Counted from the first letter of the stretch, positions 16,959 through 27,116 are shown. The stretch is 64,000 bases of DNA from Anaerocolumna cellulosilytica (GCF_014218335.1 NZ_AP023367.1:3839501-3903500), one strand, 5' to 3'. Numbers and translations: made by a program. Notes: generated from the sequence alone by a model not told the origin.

Positions 16959-18740
16959 CTAAGCTCCTGGGCTTTCTATTTCCTGAGACTGACAAATCTC
17001 TTGGTATACCTGACAGCTTTGCATCAATTCGGTATGTGTTCCTATACCCGATATACTCCCCTCATTTAGTACAATAATTTGGTCAGCATTTCGTATGGTA
17101 CTGGCTCGCTGGGATACAATAAAGGTTGTCATATCTTTCGTATAAGTCTTAATTGCTTTTCGTAAAGCAGCATCGGTTGCAAAATCAAGGGCATTAAAAC
17201 TGTCATCTAGAATAAGGATTTCAGGCTGCTTTATCAACGCTCTGGCAATGGTAAGTCTCTGTCTTTGACCTCCTGATACATTAACACCGCCTCTACGGAT
17301 TACTGTATCATAGCCATCCGGCAGACGTTCAATGAATTCACTGGCCTGGGCAATATCTGCTGCTCTTTTAACCTCTTCAATTGTAGCTTCCTCTTTACCC
17401 CATTTTATATTTTCGGCTATGGTACCGGTGAATAAAACCGTTTTTTGTGGTACAATTCCTATTCTTTCCCTGAGCTCTTCTAAATTGTACTCTCTTACAT
17501 CCTTCCCATTGACAAGTATACTTCCCTTGGTTATATCATAAAACCTTGGGATTAAATTGATTATCGTGGACTTACCGGAACCAGTACCTCCAATTATACC
17601 AATGGTTTCTCCCCGTCTTACACGAAAGGATATGTGCTCGATATCATATTTTTCGCTTTCTTCCTTAGCAGAAGTTTGTCTGTGTTCGGAATATTTTTTA
17701 TATGCCATAAATACATCCCTGAATTCTACGATTATATCATTTTTCTCTTTCTTCTTACTTTCAATCCCCTGATTTGATGAAACTGGGCTTACAATACTAG
17801 AACGGGTACCCAGAACTTCTTCTACCCTTCCTGCAGAGGCATAGGCCTTCGTAAAAATTACCACAAGATTGGATATAACTATAAGTGCTGCCAGTATCTG
17901 AGTTACATAGCCTACAAAGGCAATTACTTCACCGGTGGACATATAACCGGTATTAACCCGGACACCTCCATACCAAATAATAGCACCTATTGCAAAGTTT
18001 AAAATCAGGCTGGTTAAAGGATTTAGGAGAGCTGATACCTTCCCAACCCTAATAGCATTGTCGGAATATTCTTTATTGCGAACAGCAAACTTCTTCAGTT
18101 CATAATCTGTTCTGGCAAATGCCCTGATAACCCGGACACCACTTAAATTTTCACGGAGTACTAACGCAATCTGGTCTAGTTTTCCTTGCACAGCCCGGTA
18201 TAAAGGCACTGTTTTTTTCATAGTTAATAATAGAATACAGACGAATAGGGGTAATACAATAAGTAGTATGACAGATAGCTTTATATCCAGCATAAAAGAC
18301 ATAAATACTCCGCCGATACAAAGAAAAGGAGCACGTATCACAAGACGTATCAGCATGGCAACTGCTAACTGTACCTGATTTACATCACCCGTAATTCGGT
18401 TTATCAGTGAAGAAGTTCCAAACTTATCAAGCTCTGTATTAGACAGCGTACCTATATGAACAAACATCGCATTTCGTATGTCTGTACCTACTCCCTGCGA
18501 TACTATCGAAGCACTGTATTGACAGATTAGTGCACACACTACACCTACAAGAGCTGTTAAGAGCATTACTCCGCCCATTTTTATAATATAGTTTCTATCT
18601 CCATTGGCAACACCGATATCGATGACCTTTGCCATAAAAAAGGGAAGAAACAATTCCAGTACAGCCTCCAGTAATTTAAAAAACGGACCTATAAACAGCA
18701 GTTTTTTGTATGGTTTTAAAAATTTTGTTAATTGTTTCAT
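16959..18740 (-). CDS. Heterodimeric ABC exporter, degenerate half (permease-ATPase)
   Basis: 593 residues: a six-helix membrane domain (about 1-310), an inserted charged linker (about 325-365), then an ATPase domain with Walker A GGTGSGKST near residue 388 and the canonical signature VSGGQRQR. The Walker B ends LILDDS, with Asp in place of the catalytic Glu (near 511), and the H-loop reads SQRAS, with Gln in place of His (near 543). These two losses mark the non-hydrolysing site of heterodimeric exporters. The consensus half follows directly. No regulator is adjacent. Confidence 0.93.
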   Translation of the reverse strand: MKQLTKFLKPYKKLLFIGPFFKLLEAVLELFLPFFMAKVIDIGVANGDRNYIIKMGGVMLLTALVGVVCALICQYSASIVSQGVGTDIRNAMFVHIGTLSNTELDKFGTSSLINRITGDVNQVQLAVAMLIRLVIRAPFLCIGGVFMSFMLDIKLSVILLIVLPLFVCILLLTMKKTVPLYRAVQGKLDQIALVLRENLSGVRVIRAFARTDYELKKFAVRNKEYSDNAIRVGKVSALLNPLTSLILNFAIGAIIWYGGVRVNTGYMSTGEVIAFVGYVTQILAALIVISNLVVIFTKAYASAGRVEEVLGTRSSIVSPVSSNQGIESKKKEKNDIIVEFRDVFMAYKKYSEHRQTSAKEESEKYDIEHISFRVRRGETIGIIGGTGSGKSTIINLIPRFYDITKGSILVNGKDVREYNLEELRERIGIVPQKTVLFTGTIAENIKWGKEEATIEEVKRAADIAQASEFIERLPDGYDTVIRRGGVNVSGGQRQRLTIARALIKQPEILILDDSFNALDFATDAALRKAIKTYTKDMTTFIVSQRASTIRNADQIIVLNEGSISGIGTHTELMQSCQVYQEICQSQEIESPGA

Positions 18741-18903
18741 TTAAACACCTAAACTTGACCTTTCTTTTATACTCTATTTTGCCCTGATTGGTTTGAAAAA
18801 CCAATTGTCCTAGATTATAGCACTAATTCTAGTATTTGTTAATACAATAGGCAAAAATTATGAACTTATTAATTTTTTGTTTAAATATTAAAGTTCCCAA
18901 AAT

Positions 18904-18945
18904 AGGAAAAAGAATACAAGCTGTCCATTACAGTCTGTATTCTTT
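18904..18945 (-). terminator. Terminator of the MATE gene
   Basis: Minus strand: stem AAAGAATACA-GACTG/CAG-CTTGTATTCTTT, 7-base loop, T-rich tail. Confidence 0.8.
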
Positions 18946-18957
18946 CTCCTCTAAGTA

Positions 18958-20328
18958 TTAACCCTCAACGGATGTAGGTGCTTGAATCAGAGATTTATAT
19001 TTCCATTTACCAGAAAGGTATCTGACGCAGCCTACGATTGAAGTAAAGAACCAGGTTAATCCTGTTGCCCACCAGATGCCCTGATAACCGATAACACCTG
19101 CTAATACATTGGCAAATAGTACTCTGCATACAACTTCTGTAAACCCCATCATCATTGGTATTTTTACATCTCCTGCACCGCTTAACATATTTCTCGTTAC
19201 AAAAATCAACCCTACAAATGAGTAAAAAAAGCAAGGTACTCTTAACGCTTCTATACCAATCTGCATAACTAATTTGTCATTATCTTTTGTGAACCAATCC
19301 ATAATGAAGCCTCCTCCAAAATAAATGATTGGAAGCATTGCCAAACTAAAGGCTAAGATAATCCGTACTGCTGACCGTAAGCCCTGTTTTACTCTGTCAA
19401 TATTGCCGGCACCCATATTTTGTCCGGTATAAGCTGCCACCGCTGCACCAACTGACATACCCGGCTGTAAAATCAACTGTTCAATTCGGCTGGCAGCGGT
19501 TGCTGCTGCCATAACCGTATCGCCGTAACTGTTAATAATACTTTGCAATGCCATGGTTGAAAGTGATACAAAGGAGTTTTGAAGCGCAACCGGAATACCT
19601 AATCTAAGACATTTTTTAACAATCTCCTTATCCGGCACAAAATCTTTTAACGGCATTCTTAAAATTTTAACTTTTGCCAAGGCATATAAAACACACCCCA
19701 CTGCGGCTACTACTTGGGATATTACTGTTGCTAAAGCGACCCCCATAACACTCCAGCCAAACCCCACTACAAATAATAAATCAAGTACTATATTTAGCAG
19801 ACAGGCAACAATCAGAAATATAAGTGGAGTTAATGAATCTCCCAATGCCCGCAGAATGGAAGCCATTCCATTATAAGCACCAATTGCTACAATACCTAAA
19901 CAAACTATTTTCATATAGATATTTGCCTGTCCTATTATATTCTCAGGTGTTTTTAGCAGCCGGAGCATAGGCTCGCTTAATATATATCCAATAATACCCA
20001 TTATTAACGAAGCACCTAAGACTATATAAGCCGCCGTGGCAAAGCTCTTCTTCACATTTTCTTCATCCTTTGCTCCAAAATACTGGGCAGTTACGATAGA
20101 TACCCCTGCTGCCAGTCCAAGTGCAAGGGAAAAGAAGAAGAAATTTAAGGGTCCTGTGGTTCCCACTGCTGCCAGGGTATTACTTCCCTCATATCTGCCT
20201 ACTACAATAGAGTCAACCATGTTATAGAGCTGCTGAAACAAATTACCGACCAACATAGGTAATGCAAACTTAAGCAACAGTCCCGTTGGTTTTCCTAAAG
20301 TCATATCATGTGTTAGATTTTTTGCCAT
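18958..20328 (-). CDS. MATE-family efflux transporter
   Basis: 456 residues with about 12 membrane segments. The N-terminus reads LGKPTGLLLKFALPMLVGNLFQQLYNMVDSIVVGRY in order, the typical MatE start; the second half repeats this with LRLGIPVALQNSFVSLSTMA. MATE proteins expel cationic drugs or metabolites in exchange for Na+ or H+. The N-half/C-half internal repeat and length fit the DinF/NorM-like branch common in Clostridia. Substrate unknown. It is divergent from the Ca2+-ATPase unit, separated by about 280 bases. Confidence 0.92.
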   Translation of the reverse strand: MAKNLTHDMTLGKPTGLLLKFALPMLVGNLFQQLYNMVDSIVVGRYEGSNTLAAVGTTGPLNFFFFSLALGLAAGVSIVTAQYFGAKDEENVKKSFATAAYIVLGASLIMGIIGYILSEPMLRLLKTPENIIGQANIYMKIVCLGIVAIGAYNGMASILRALGDSLTPLIFLIVACLLNIVLDLLFVVGFGWSVMGVALATVISQVVAAVGCVLYALAKVKILRMPLKDFVPDKEIVKKCLRLGIPVALQNSFVSLSTMALQSIINSYGDTVMAAATAASRIEQLILQPGMSVGAAVAAYTGQNMGAGNIDRVKQGLRSAVRIILAFSLAMLPIIYFGGGFIMDWFTKDNDKLVMQIGIEALRVPCFFYSFVGLIFVTRNMLSGAGDVKIPMMMGFTEVVCRVLFANVLAGVIGYQGIWWATGLTWFFTSIVGCVRYLSGKWKYKSLIQAPTSVEG

Positions 20329-20607
20329 TTTTCCATATATGCTGTGTATTAACGTATTTATTGCAAATAAACTAGTACCAGCATCCTTTCTTCTTTATGT
20401 GATCTTACATTAACCTAATAGCCCTTATTATACGTTTCATTAATAAATGCATAAGCTCGGCAAAGCTCAAAAAATATTATACGACAATTTTTGAATTTGT
20501 AAATAGTTATCCTTATGTTTCCATATATTATATCCTCTCTTCTAAAGGTAATGCTTTTTGACTTTGTCTCATATAATACTTTAGACATACTGGAAAGGGT
20601 TGAGCAG
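20329..20607. other. Divergent intergenic region between MATE and Ca2+-ATPase units
   Basis: No gene is seen in this 279-base stretch. A TATAAT at about 20572-20577 (in CTCATATAATAC) lies some 30 bases before the 25-codon leader ORF and is a candidate -10. No convincing -35 at 17 bases is present. The remainder is AT-rich. Confidence 0.4.
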
Positions 20608-20685
20608 ATGAAATATGATACTTATTATTCTGGGAATGCCGGAAAAGAGGAAAAACGCAGAAATGCAGAAATGAGGTTACTATGA
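20608..20685 (+). CDS. 25-residue leader ORF overlapping the Ca2+-ATPase start
   Basis: ATG at 20608 opens 25 codons, MKYDTYYSGNAGKEEKRRNAEMRLL in two parts: the tyrosine-rich start MKYDTYYSG and the basic end KEEKRRNAEMRLL. Its TGA (20683-20685) overlaps the ATGATG start of the ATPase. GGAAAGGG lies upstream at a usable distance. The ATPase itself has only GAGG far upstream, so translation may be coupled through this ORF. No similarity is recognised. It may be a true small protein or just a coupling leader. Confidence 0.45.
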   Translation: MKYDTYYSGNAGKEEKRRNAEMRLL

Positions 20686-23411
20686 TGAACTGGCATAGTA
20701 TATCAAAGGAAGAAGTCATAAAATTACTAGAAAGTTCTCCGGAAAACGGATTATCTAAAAAAGAAGTACAAAAACGTCAGAAAAAATATGGGTTGAATAT
20801 TCTGGAAGCAAAGCGAAAGAAAAATATTCTAGCTAAATTCTTCAGCCAATTTAAGGATTTCATGATTATTACCTTGATTTGTGCTGCTATTATCTCCTTT
20901 ATGGTCTCCTTGATGCATGGAGAGCTGGATTTTGTAGACCCAGTCATAATCCTTTTTATAATAACCTTAAATGCAGTTCTTGGAGTGTTGCAGGAAAGCA
21001 AGGCAGAAAAGTCCCTTGAATCGCTTCAGAAAATGTCTGCTCCGGCTGCTTCCGTGCTAAGAGATGGGGTCATTGAATCTGTTGATTCCAAGGAATTAGT
21101 ACCCGGCGATATTATTTTTCTGGAAACAGGACATTTTGTTCCTGCAGACGCCAGAATAATACATGGTGTTAACTTAAAGATTGAGGAAGCCTCCCTTACA
21201 GGTGAATCACATCCTGTGGAAAAAGAGTCGGAGCTTTGTTTGAAGGAAGATACTTTACTAGCAGACCGCAAGAATATGGTTATGGCAACCGGTATTGTTA
21301 CCTACGGTAGAGGTAAGGCCGTTGTCACTGCCACCGGGATGCACACGGAGGTTGGACATATTGCAAGACTAATAATGGAAGACGAAACACCTATGACCCC
21401 CTTACAAAAACGTCTTGCCGGAACTGGTAAAGCTTTAGGAATCGCCGCTTTATTTATTTGTATTGCTATATTCATACTGGGAATCTTAAAAGACAGACCC
21501 ATTTTTGATATGTTCATGACCTCCGTTAGCCTTGCTGTTGCTGCCATTCCGGAGGGATTACCAGCTATTGTGACTATCATGCTCTCCTTAGGTGTACAGC
21601 GTATGGCTAAGAAAAATGCAGTTATAAGGAAACTGCCTGCCGTTGAAACCCTTGGAAGTGCGACGGTTATCTGTTCCGATAAAACAGGTACCTTAACGCA
21701 GAATAAAATGACCGTTACAGAGCTTGCCTCTTGCCAGGGCAAGGAACATCCTGACAGTGCCTTTAGTAAGTTTTTATTGACATTATCAGCACTATGTAAT
21801 GATTCTGTCTTACAGGTATCCGGCAAAGGAAAACAAACGCAGGTGAATGCAACCGGCGAGCCGACAGAAAAGGCCTTAATCATGGCTGCTTACCATGTGG
21901 ATTTGATGAAATCTAAACTAGATTCCATGAATCCAAGAGTTTATGAAATACCATTTGACTCCTCCCGTAAGTTAATGACTACCGTACATAAAACCGCACA
22001 CGACGGTATTCGCAGTATAACAAAAGGTGCTTATGATGTCTTAATGAACCGTTGTAGTTATATCTATCAAAATGGTAAACAAGTGCCCATCACCAATGGA
22101 CACCTGCAGCAGTTAAATCATCTTAATCAATCCATGACTGAAAAAGCCTTGAGAGTACTTGCTGTTGCTTATAAGGATATTGGTTCCGAACAGAATTTAA
22201 GAGCATACACTTTACAGAAAAATACTGACGATGCCTGCCATACTTTAGAAAGCGGTATGACGCTGGTCGGTTTAATCGGTATGATAGACCCGCCAAGACC
22301 GGAAGTTGCAAGTGCAGTACTTACCTGTAAAATGGCAGGTATTAAACCAGTCATGATAACCGGTGACCATGTTACTACTGCAAGTGCTATCGCTAAAGAG
22401 CTTGGTATCATGTCAAACGATGACCTAGCTATGACCGGTGCTGAGCTTTCTTTCATGAATCAAGAGGAATTAATTGAACAGATTCCAAGATTCCGGGTAT
22501 TTGCCAGAGTATCTCCAGAGCATAAGGTTCGGATTGTAAAAGCTTTTCAGGCCAAAGGAGAAGTTGTCGCCATGACCGGGGATGGTGTTAATGACGCTCC
22601 TGCACTAAAGGCAGCGGATATTGGGTGTGCAATGGGTATTACCGGAACCGATGTTGCTAAAAATGCAGCTGATATGATATTAACAGATGATAACTTCGCA
22701 ACTATAGTGGCAGCGGTTAAGGAAGGCAGAGGCATTTATGATAATATTAAAAAAGCGATTCATTTCCTTCTCTCCTGTAATATCGGCGAGATAATAACCA
22801 TATTTACTGCCATATTAATTGGATTACCTTCTCCTCTTCTTGCAGTGCAATTGTTATGGGTTAATCTAGTAACTGATTCCTTACCCGCCATATCCCTGGG
22901 GGTAGAGCCTGCTGCCAGTGATATTATGAAGAAAAAACCCATCCCTCCCACCAAAGGTATGTTCGCGGATGGACTCATGGTTAAAATCCTGATTGAGGGT
23001 ATTTTAATCGGCTTCCTATCTTTACTGGCATTTATAATCGGTATCCGTTTTTATGATAGCGAAGCGATACCCAAAGCTCTTATGCACCATAGTACCACCG
23101 TGGAAATGGCGGCAAGCATTACACCCTACATAGGCAGGACAATGGCTTTTGCTGTTTTAAGCCTTTCCCAGCTCTTCCATTCTTTTAATATGAGAAGTGA
23201 ACATTCCCTGCGAAAAGTCGGATTATTCTCTAACCCCAAGCTAGTTCTTTCCTTTATTATTTGTGCCTTTTTACAAGTTGCAGTCATCTCTATCAAACCT
23301 CTGGCCGCTATTTTTAAAGTGGTTCCTCTTAGTGCTGCCCAGTGGTCTGTGGTACTTGTATTGTCATTTCTCCCTATTGTAATTGTTGAAATCCAGAAAG
23401 GCAATAAATAA
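20682..23411 (+). CDS. Cation-transporting P-type ATPase, type II (Ca2+, SERCA/PMR1-like)
   Basis: 909 residues. Domain order: N-terminal cation ATPase domain, actuator loop with SLTGES near residue 170, the M4 ion site AAIPEGLPAI near 290, the phosphorylation motif CSDKTGTLTQNKM (Asp333), nucleotide-binding domain with KGAYDVLMNRC, hinge MTGDGVNDAPALKAADIG, and C-terminal helices with NLVTDSLPAISLG. The PEGLPA motif and length indicate Ca2+ (possibly Mn2+) export driven by ATP at the cell membrane. It starts at ATGATG, overlapping the stop of the 25-codon ORF. The protease gene follows after 50 bases. Confidence 0.94.
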   Translation: MMNWHSISKEEVIKLLESSPENGLSKKEVQKRQKKYGLNILEAKRKKNILAKFFSQFKDFMIITLICAAIISFMVSLMHGELDFVDPVIILFIITLNAVLGVLQESKAEKSLESLQKMSAPAASVLRDGVIESVDSKELVPGDIIFLETGHFVPADARIIHGVNLKIEEASLTGESHPVEKESELCLKEDTLLADRKNMVMATGIVTYGRGKAVVTATGMHTEVGHIARLIMEDETPMTPLQKRLAGTGKALGIAALFICIAIFILGILKDRPIFDMFMTSVSLAVAAIPEGLPAIVTIMLSLGVQRMAKKNAVIRKLPAVETLGSATVICSDKTGTLTQNKMTVTELASCQGKEHPDSAFSKFLLTLSALCNDSVLQVSGKGKQTQVNATGEPTEKALIMAAYHVDLMKSKLDSMNPRVYEIPFDSSRKLMTTVHKTAHDGIRSITKGAYDVLMNRCSYIYQNGKQVPITNGHLQQLNHLNQSMTEKALRVLAVAYKDIGSEQNLRAYTLQKNTDDACHTLESGMTLVGLIGMIDPPRPEVASAVLTCKMAGIKPVMITGDHVTTASAIAKELGIMSNDDLAMTGAELSFMNQEELIEQIPRFRVFARVSPEHKVRIVKAFQAKGEVVAMTGDGVNDAPALKAADIGCAMGITGTDVAKNAADMILTDDNFATIVAAVKEGRGIYDNIKKAIHFLLSCNIGEIITIFTAILIGLPSPLLAVQLLWVNLVTDSLPAISLGVEPAASDIMKKKPIPPTKGMFADGLMVKILIEGILIGFLSLLAFIIGIRFYDSEAIPKALMHHSTTVEMAASITPYIGRTMAFAVLSLSQLFHSFNMRSEHSLRKVGLFSNPKLVLSFIICAFLQVAVISIKPLAAIFKVVPLSAAQWSVVLVLSFLPIVIVEIQKGNK

Positions 23412-23461
23412 TACGTTCCGTTACAGCATATACATTACTAAATAACAGTATTGAGGCATCT

Positions 23462-25165
23462 ATGACTGAAACAGAACGTAATCGAATTATAAGCAATGAT
23501 TATGCCGATCTGATTTTAGGATACACAGGAAATATCGATTTATTTCAAAACTTTGAAGACAGCATTACAGACATTGTAAATGATACTCTGGCAATCCTAC
23601 ATCTTCCCGTTGAAAATATGACCCCTGATAGTATCAGCAGATTTGGTTACCAAGCCATACCGCTCCTGTATGGCTTGCTTTCCTCCGATAATATAAATCC
23701 TTCCCAGCTTACCCGCCTGCCTCCTCCTTTCACTTCTGATTATACGGGGGAAGGCGTTTTAATTGGATTTATTGATACAGGGATTGATTACAGACATCCT
23801 GCTTTTTTAACGGCAGCAAATCAAACCCGTATTGTCTCTATCTGGGATCAAACCATTAACACCGGCAGCCCTCCCGAGGGTTTTAACTATGGAGCAGAAT
23901 ACAGCAGAGAACAGATTAATCTAGCTCTTGCAAACACTGATCCCTATCAGATAGTACCAAGCATAGATAATGTCGGTCATGGCACTATGCTTGCCGGTAT
24001 GGCAGCCGGTTCTCCTTCTCCTGAAACGAATTTCAGCAGTACTTCAATGGATGCTGAGCTAATCGTAGTAAAATTAAAGGAAGCAAAAACCTATTTGAAG
24101 GATTTTTTTGTCATAACCAGAGCTTCTATCTGTTACCAGGAAAATGACATTATAATGGGAATAAAATACTTAAATGAAGTTGCCCTACGGGAGAACAAAC
24201 CATTGGTTATCTGCTTTGGTCTTGGAACCAACAAAAGTGATCACGCCGGTACCCGACCTATGAGCCGTTATTTAGCATCTGTATCCAGAATATATGGCCG
24301 TGCCGTTGTTGTTGCTGCCGGTAATGAGGGCAATCGGAACTGCCATTATTCTGGAAACCTTCCCCCAGATCTTACTTTTGACGAAGTTTCTATGCAAGTG
24401 GGTAATGGTGAAGTAGGCTTTACTATACAATTTTGGGGTACTTCACCCAATTACTTCTGGGTGGACTTATTCGCCCCTAATGGCGACTTTTTGGCGAGGG
24501 TTCCGCCTATTCATAACAATACTACAATTATTGAATATGAGGACACCGCTATCGTAGTAGACACTATATTAGATACCCCTTATTCTACGGAACAGTTTAT
24601 TATTTTAAGATTTCAGAAACCACTTCCTGGAATCTGGCGCTTTTATGTATTTGGTGCAGCAGGCGACTTGCCAATGAAGTTTCATATGTGGCTTCCTCTT
24701 CACCAATTCATTACCCCTGAGACAATATTTTTACATTCTGATAATAACACCACGGTTACGGATCCCGGAAATAATGAAGAGTTAATCTGTATAACTGCCT
24801 ATGACCCCCGTAACAATACCCTTTATTATCACGCAGGTCTTGGATTTACCGTTACCAATTATCCAAAACCAGATCTTACTGCACCCGGAGTTAACATGGT
24901 TGTACCTTTTCCTGAAGGCAAGTATATTATCAGTACCGGCACCAGCCTTTCTGCTGCCTATGCTGCCGGTATTATAGCTGATCTTTTTCAATGGGGTATT
25001 TCGGAAGGAAATCTCACTTATATGAATAACCAGTTAATAAAAAATGTTTTGACTCAAAGTGCTATAAGAAGACCCGAACTAACGTATCCAAATCCCGAAT
25101 GGGGCTATGGAATTATAGCTCCTGAGAGGATAACTTCAGCATTAACTCGTTATATACGTTTTTAA
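23462..25165 (+). CDS. Subtilisin-like serine protease (S8), Clostridia Csp-like group
   Basis: 567 residues. Catalytic triad: Asp105 in GFIDTGID, His173 in VGHGTMLAG, Ser495 in GTSLSAAYAAG. The His and Ser are separated by a long insert (about 190-480) with a beta-rich region. The first 90 residues may be a prodomain. No signal peptide is seen, which is usual for the multi-copy S8 proteases of Lachnospiraceae that resemble the germination proteases CspA/B/C. The oxyanion Asn is likely in VVAAGNEGN. Its target is unknown. It lies 50 bases after the Ca2+-ATPase and may be co-transcribed. Confidence 0.9.
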   Translation: MTETERNRIISNDYADLILGYTGNIDLFQNFEDSITDIVNDTLAILHLPVENMTPDSISRFGYQAIPLLYGLLSSDNINPSQLTRLPPPFTSDYTGEGVLIGFIDTGIDYRHPAFLTAANQTRIVSIWDQTINTGSPPEGFNYGAEYSREQINLALANTDPYQIVPSIDNVGHGTMLAGMAAGSPSPETNFSSTSMDAELIVVKLKEAKTYLKDFFVITRASICYQENDIIMGIKYLNEVALRENKPLVICFGLGTNKSDHAGTRPMSRYLASVSRIYGRAVVVAAGNEGNRNCHYSGNLPPDLTFDEVSMQVGNGEVGFTIQFWGTSPNYFWVDLFAPNGDFLARVPPIHNNTTIIEYEDTAIVVDTILDTPYSTEQFIILRFQKPLPGIWRFYVFGAAGDLPMKFHMWLPLHQFITPETIFLHSDNNTTVTDPGNNEELICITAYDPRNNTLYYHAGLGFTVTNYPKPDLTAPGVNMVVPFPEGKYIISTGTSLSAAYAAGIIADLFQWGISEGNLTYMNNQLIKNVLTQSAIRRPELTYPNPEWGYGIIAPERITSALTRYIRF

Positions 25166-25208
25166 GATTAATGTATGGAAAATTACCCATTCTCTTAAAA
25201 AGGAAGAA

Positions 25209-25256
25209 GGAGCTGTACGCGAATTTAATTTCATATGTTCGTGCACAACTCCCTCT
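25209..25256. terminator. Hairpin between convergent protease and oppA genes
   Basis: GGAGCTGTACGCGAA pairs with TTCGTGCACAACTCC (two mismatches), followed by CTCTTTATATA. It lies between the two convergent ends and probably stops transcription from the + strand. Confidence 0.6.
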
Positions 25257-25292
25257 TTATATACCTTTCCAGGATTAGGATACCGAAAAGCA

Positions 25293-26969
25293 CTATTCTT
25301 TTACACTTGTATACATAAAATACTTATAACCAAGCGGAGAAGAATAAAAACCTTCCAGTTTATCAGATTTTAAGTATAAATCTGTATAGAAGTACAAAGG
25401 TATAATCGGCACTTCCTCTGCAAGAATTTCTTCCGCTTGATGCATTAATTTAATTCTCTCTTCTCTGTCTGAGGATGCTTTTACCTGAGCGATTAATTTA
25501 TCGTACTCTGCATTAGAAAATTGGGCATCATTGGTTCCGCCTCCTGTAACCCACATATCCAGGAAAGAAATCGGGTCGTTATAATCTGCCAGCCAACCAT
25601 GGCGGGCTATTTCATAATTACCGTCCGTTCTTGTCTGCGAAAATACCGCCCAGTCTTGAGAAGCAATCGTTGCAGTAATTCCCAACTCCTGCTGCCACAT
25701 ATAAATAACAGCTTCTGCTCTGGCTTCGTGTCCAGGATTAATCATTAATTCTATGCTTGGAAAGCCTTTTCCATCTGGATATCCTGCCTCTGCAAGCAGT
25801 TTCTTTGCTTCTGCCACATTCGCTTCGTAATCTGCTGGGTCAACACTCCACCATTTCTTTGCCACCTCATGGAATTCTTTTGTATTATCCACATCCGTAA
25901 GTCCTGTAGGTACAAAAGTATCTGCGGGCTGTTCTCCAGCTTTTGAAACAGACTTAACAATATAATTTCTATCTATTGCAAGAGCCAAGGCCTTTCTGAC
26001 CTTTGCATCCTTTAGTACTTCGACTTCGTTATTTAAACACAAAAAATAGTTACCTAACTGTCCTTCTGTGTACAAACCTTTGCCTGTCATTCTTTCAATT
26101 TCTTCACTTGGAAGATTGTCTCCAAATAAAATCTCACCATTTTCAAAAGAAGCCAGAATGGTATTATAATCCTCAATTAAATGGAAATTAATTGTTTCAG
26201 GCCCCAACTCCGCCACACCATAATAATTAGGATTCTGTTTCATCACAATCATGGATTGGTGAGTCCAGGTATCTACCACATATGGTCCGTTACCAATGTA
26301 AGTAGAAGGCTCCTGGTACCAGGTATCCGGTGCGGCAGATACTATATCCTCTCTTAAAGGATACGTAGCAGGAAATGCACAAATTTCCAGAAAATAAGGT
26401 GTTGCTACATTTATAGTGACTTCAACTGTCTTACTGTCAACTGCTTTAATGCCCAGCTCTGACTTATCTTTATTCCCTGCCATGATATCAGCAGCATTCA
26501 TAACCATATCAATCATATAATTATATTCAGAAGCCGTAGCAGGATCTGCCAACCTCTGCCAGGAATATACAAAGGAGTCTGCTGTTAAATCTTTCCCATC
26601 AGACCATTTTGCATCCTCTCTGAGTTTAAAGGTATAAACCAACCCATCTGTACTTACTTTATAACTTTCTGCTGCACCGCTTACAATATTACCATCCTTA
26701 TCTAGTTTCATAAGTCCTTCAAACACATGGTTAATAAGTGATGCACCGTCTACTGCCGTATTCATAGTAGGATCAATTGTTTCTGGTTCAGGACCTACCT
26801 GCACATCAATTACAAAGTCTTCTCCAGTCCCATCTGAACCAGGATTAGCTCCGTTATCCGGTGTTTTACCGGAATTGCCGCCTCTTACCCCACAGCCGGT
26901 TAAAGCTGCTGCTAAAAGTACTAAGGCCACAAACATTACAAGTGATTTTTTCAATACTGATTTACTCAT
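25293..26969 (-). CDS. oppA: Oligopeptide ABC transporter, substrate-binding lipoprotein
   Basis: 558 residues with a lipoprotein signal (LLAAALTGCGVRGG, Cys26) and a Gly/Asp-rich linker, then an SBP_bac_5 domain: EPETIDPTMNTAVDGASLINHVFEGL near its start and later GPYVVDTW and DYNDPISFLDMW. Such proteins capture peptides outside the membrane for the OppBCDF importer. It is the last gene after oppF, 147 bases apart. Opp and Dpp binding proteins cannot be separated by eye; OppA is favoured by length and the operon. Confidence 0.92.
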   Translation of the reverse strand: MSKSVLKKSLVMFVALVLLAAALTGCGVRGGNSGKTPDNGANPGSDGTGEDFVIDVQVGPEPETIDPTMNTAVDGASLINHVFEGLMKLDKDGNIVSGAAESYKVSTDGLVYTFKLREDAKWSDGKDLTADSFVYSWQRLADPATASEYNYMIDMVMNAADIMAGNKDKSELGIKAVDSKTVEVTINVATPYFLEICAFPATYPLREDIVSAAPDTWYQEPSTYIGNGPYVVDTWTHQSMIVMKQNPNYYGVAELGPETINFHLIEDYNTILASFENGEILFGDNLPSEEIERMTGKGLYTEGQLGNYFLCLNNEVEVLKDAKVRKALALAIDRNYIVKSVSKAGEQPADTFVPTGLTDVDNTKEFHEVAKKWWSVDPADYEANVAEAKKLLAEAGYPDGKGFPSIELMINPGHEARAEAVIYMWQQELGITATIASQDWAVFSQTRTDGNYEIARHGWLADYNDPISFLDMWVTGGGTNDAQFSNAEYDKLIAQVKASSDREERIKLMHQAEEILAEEVPIIPLYFYTDLYLKSDKLEGFYSSPLGYKYFMYTSVKE

Positions 26970-27116
26970 ATAATTCCTCCTTTTTTATACTTCTTTCCCC
27001 AAGGATCTGCTAACTACATCCGCTAGATGAGATGTCTTTTACAGTCTTTTAAAAGAATACACTTTTATAGAAATTGGCAGTATAACCACAGGTTTACTGC
27101 TATAATTACTATCTGG

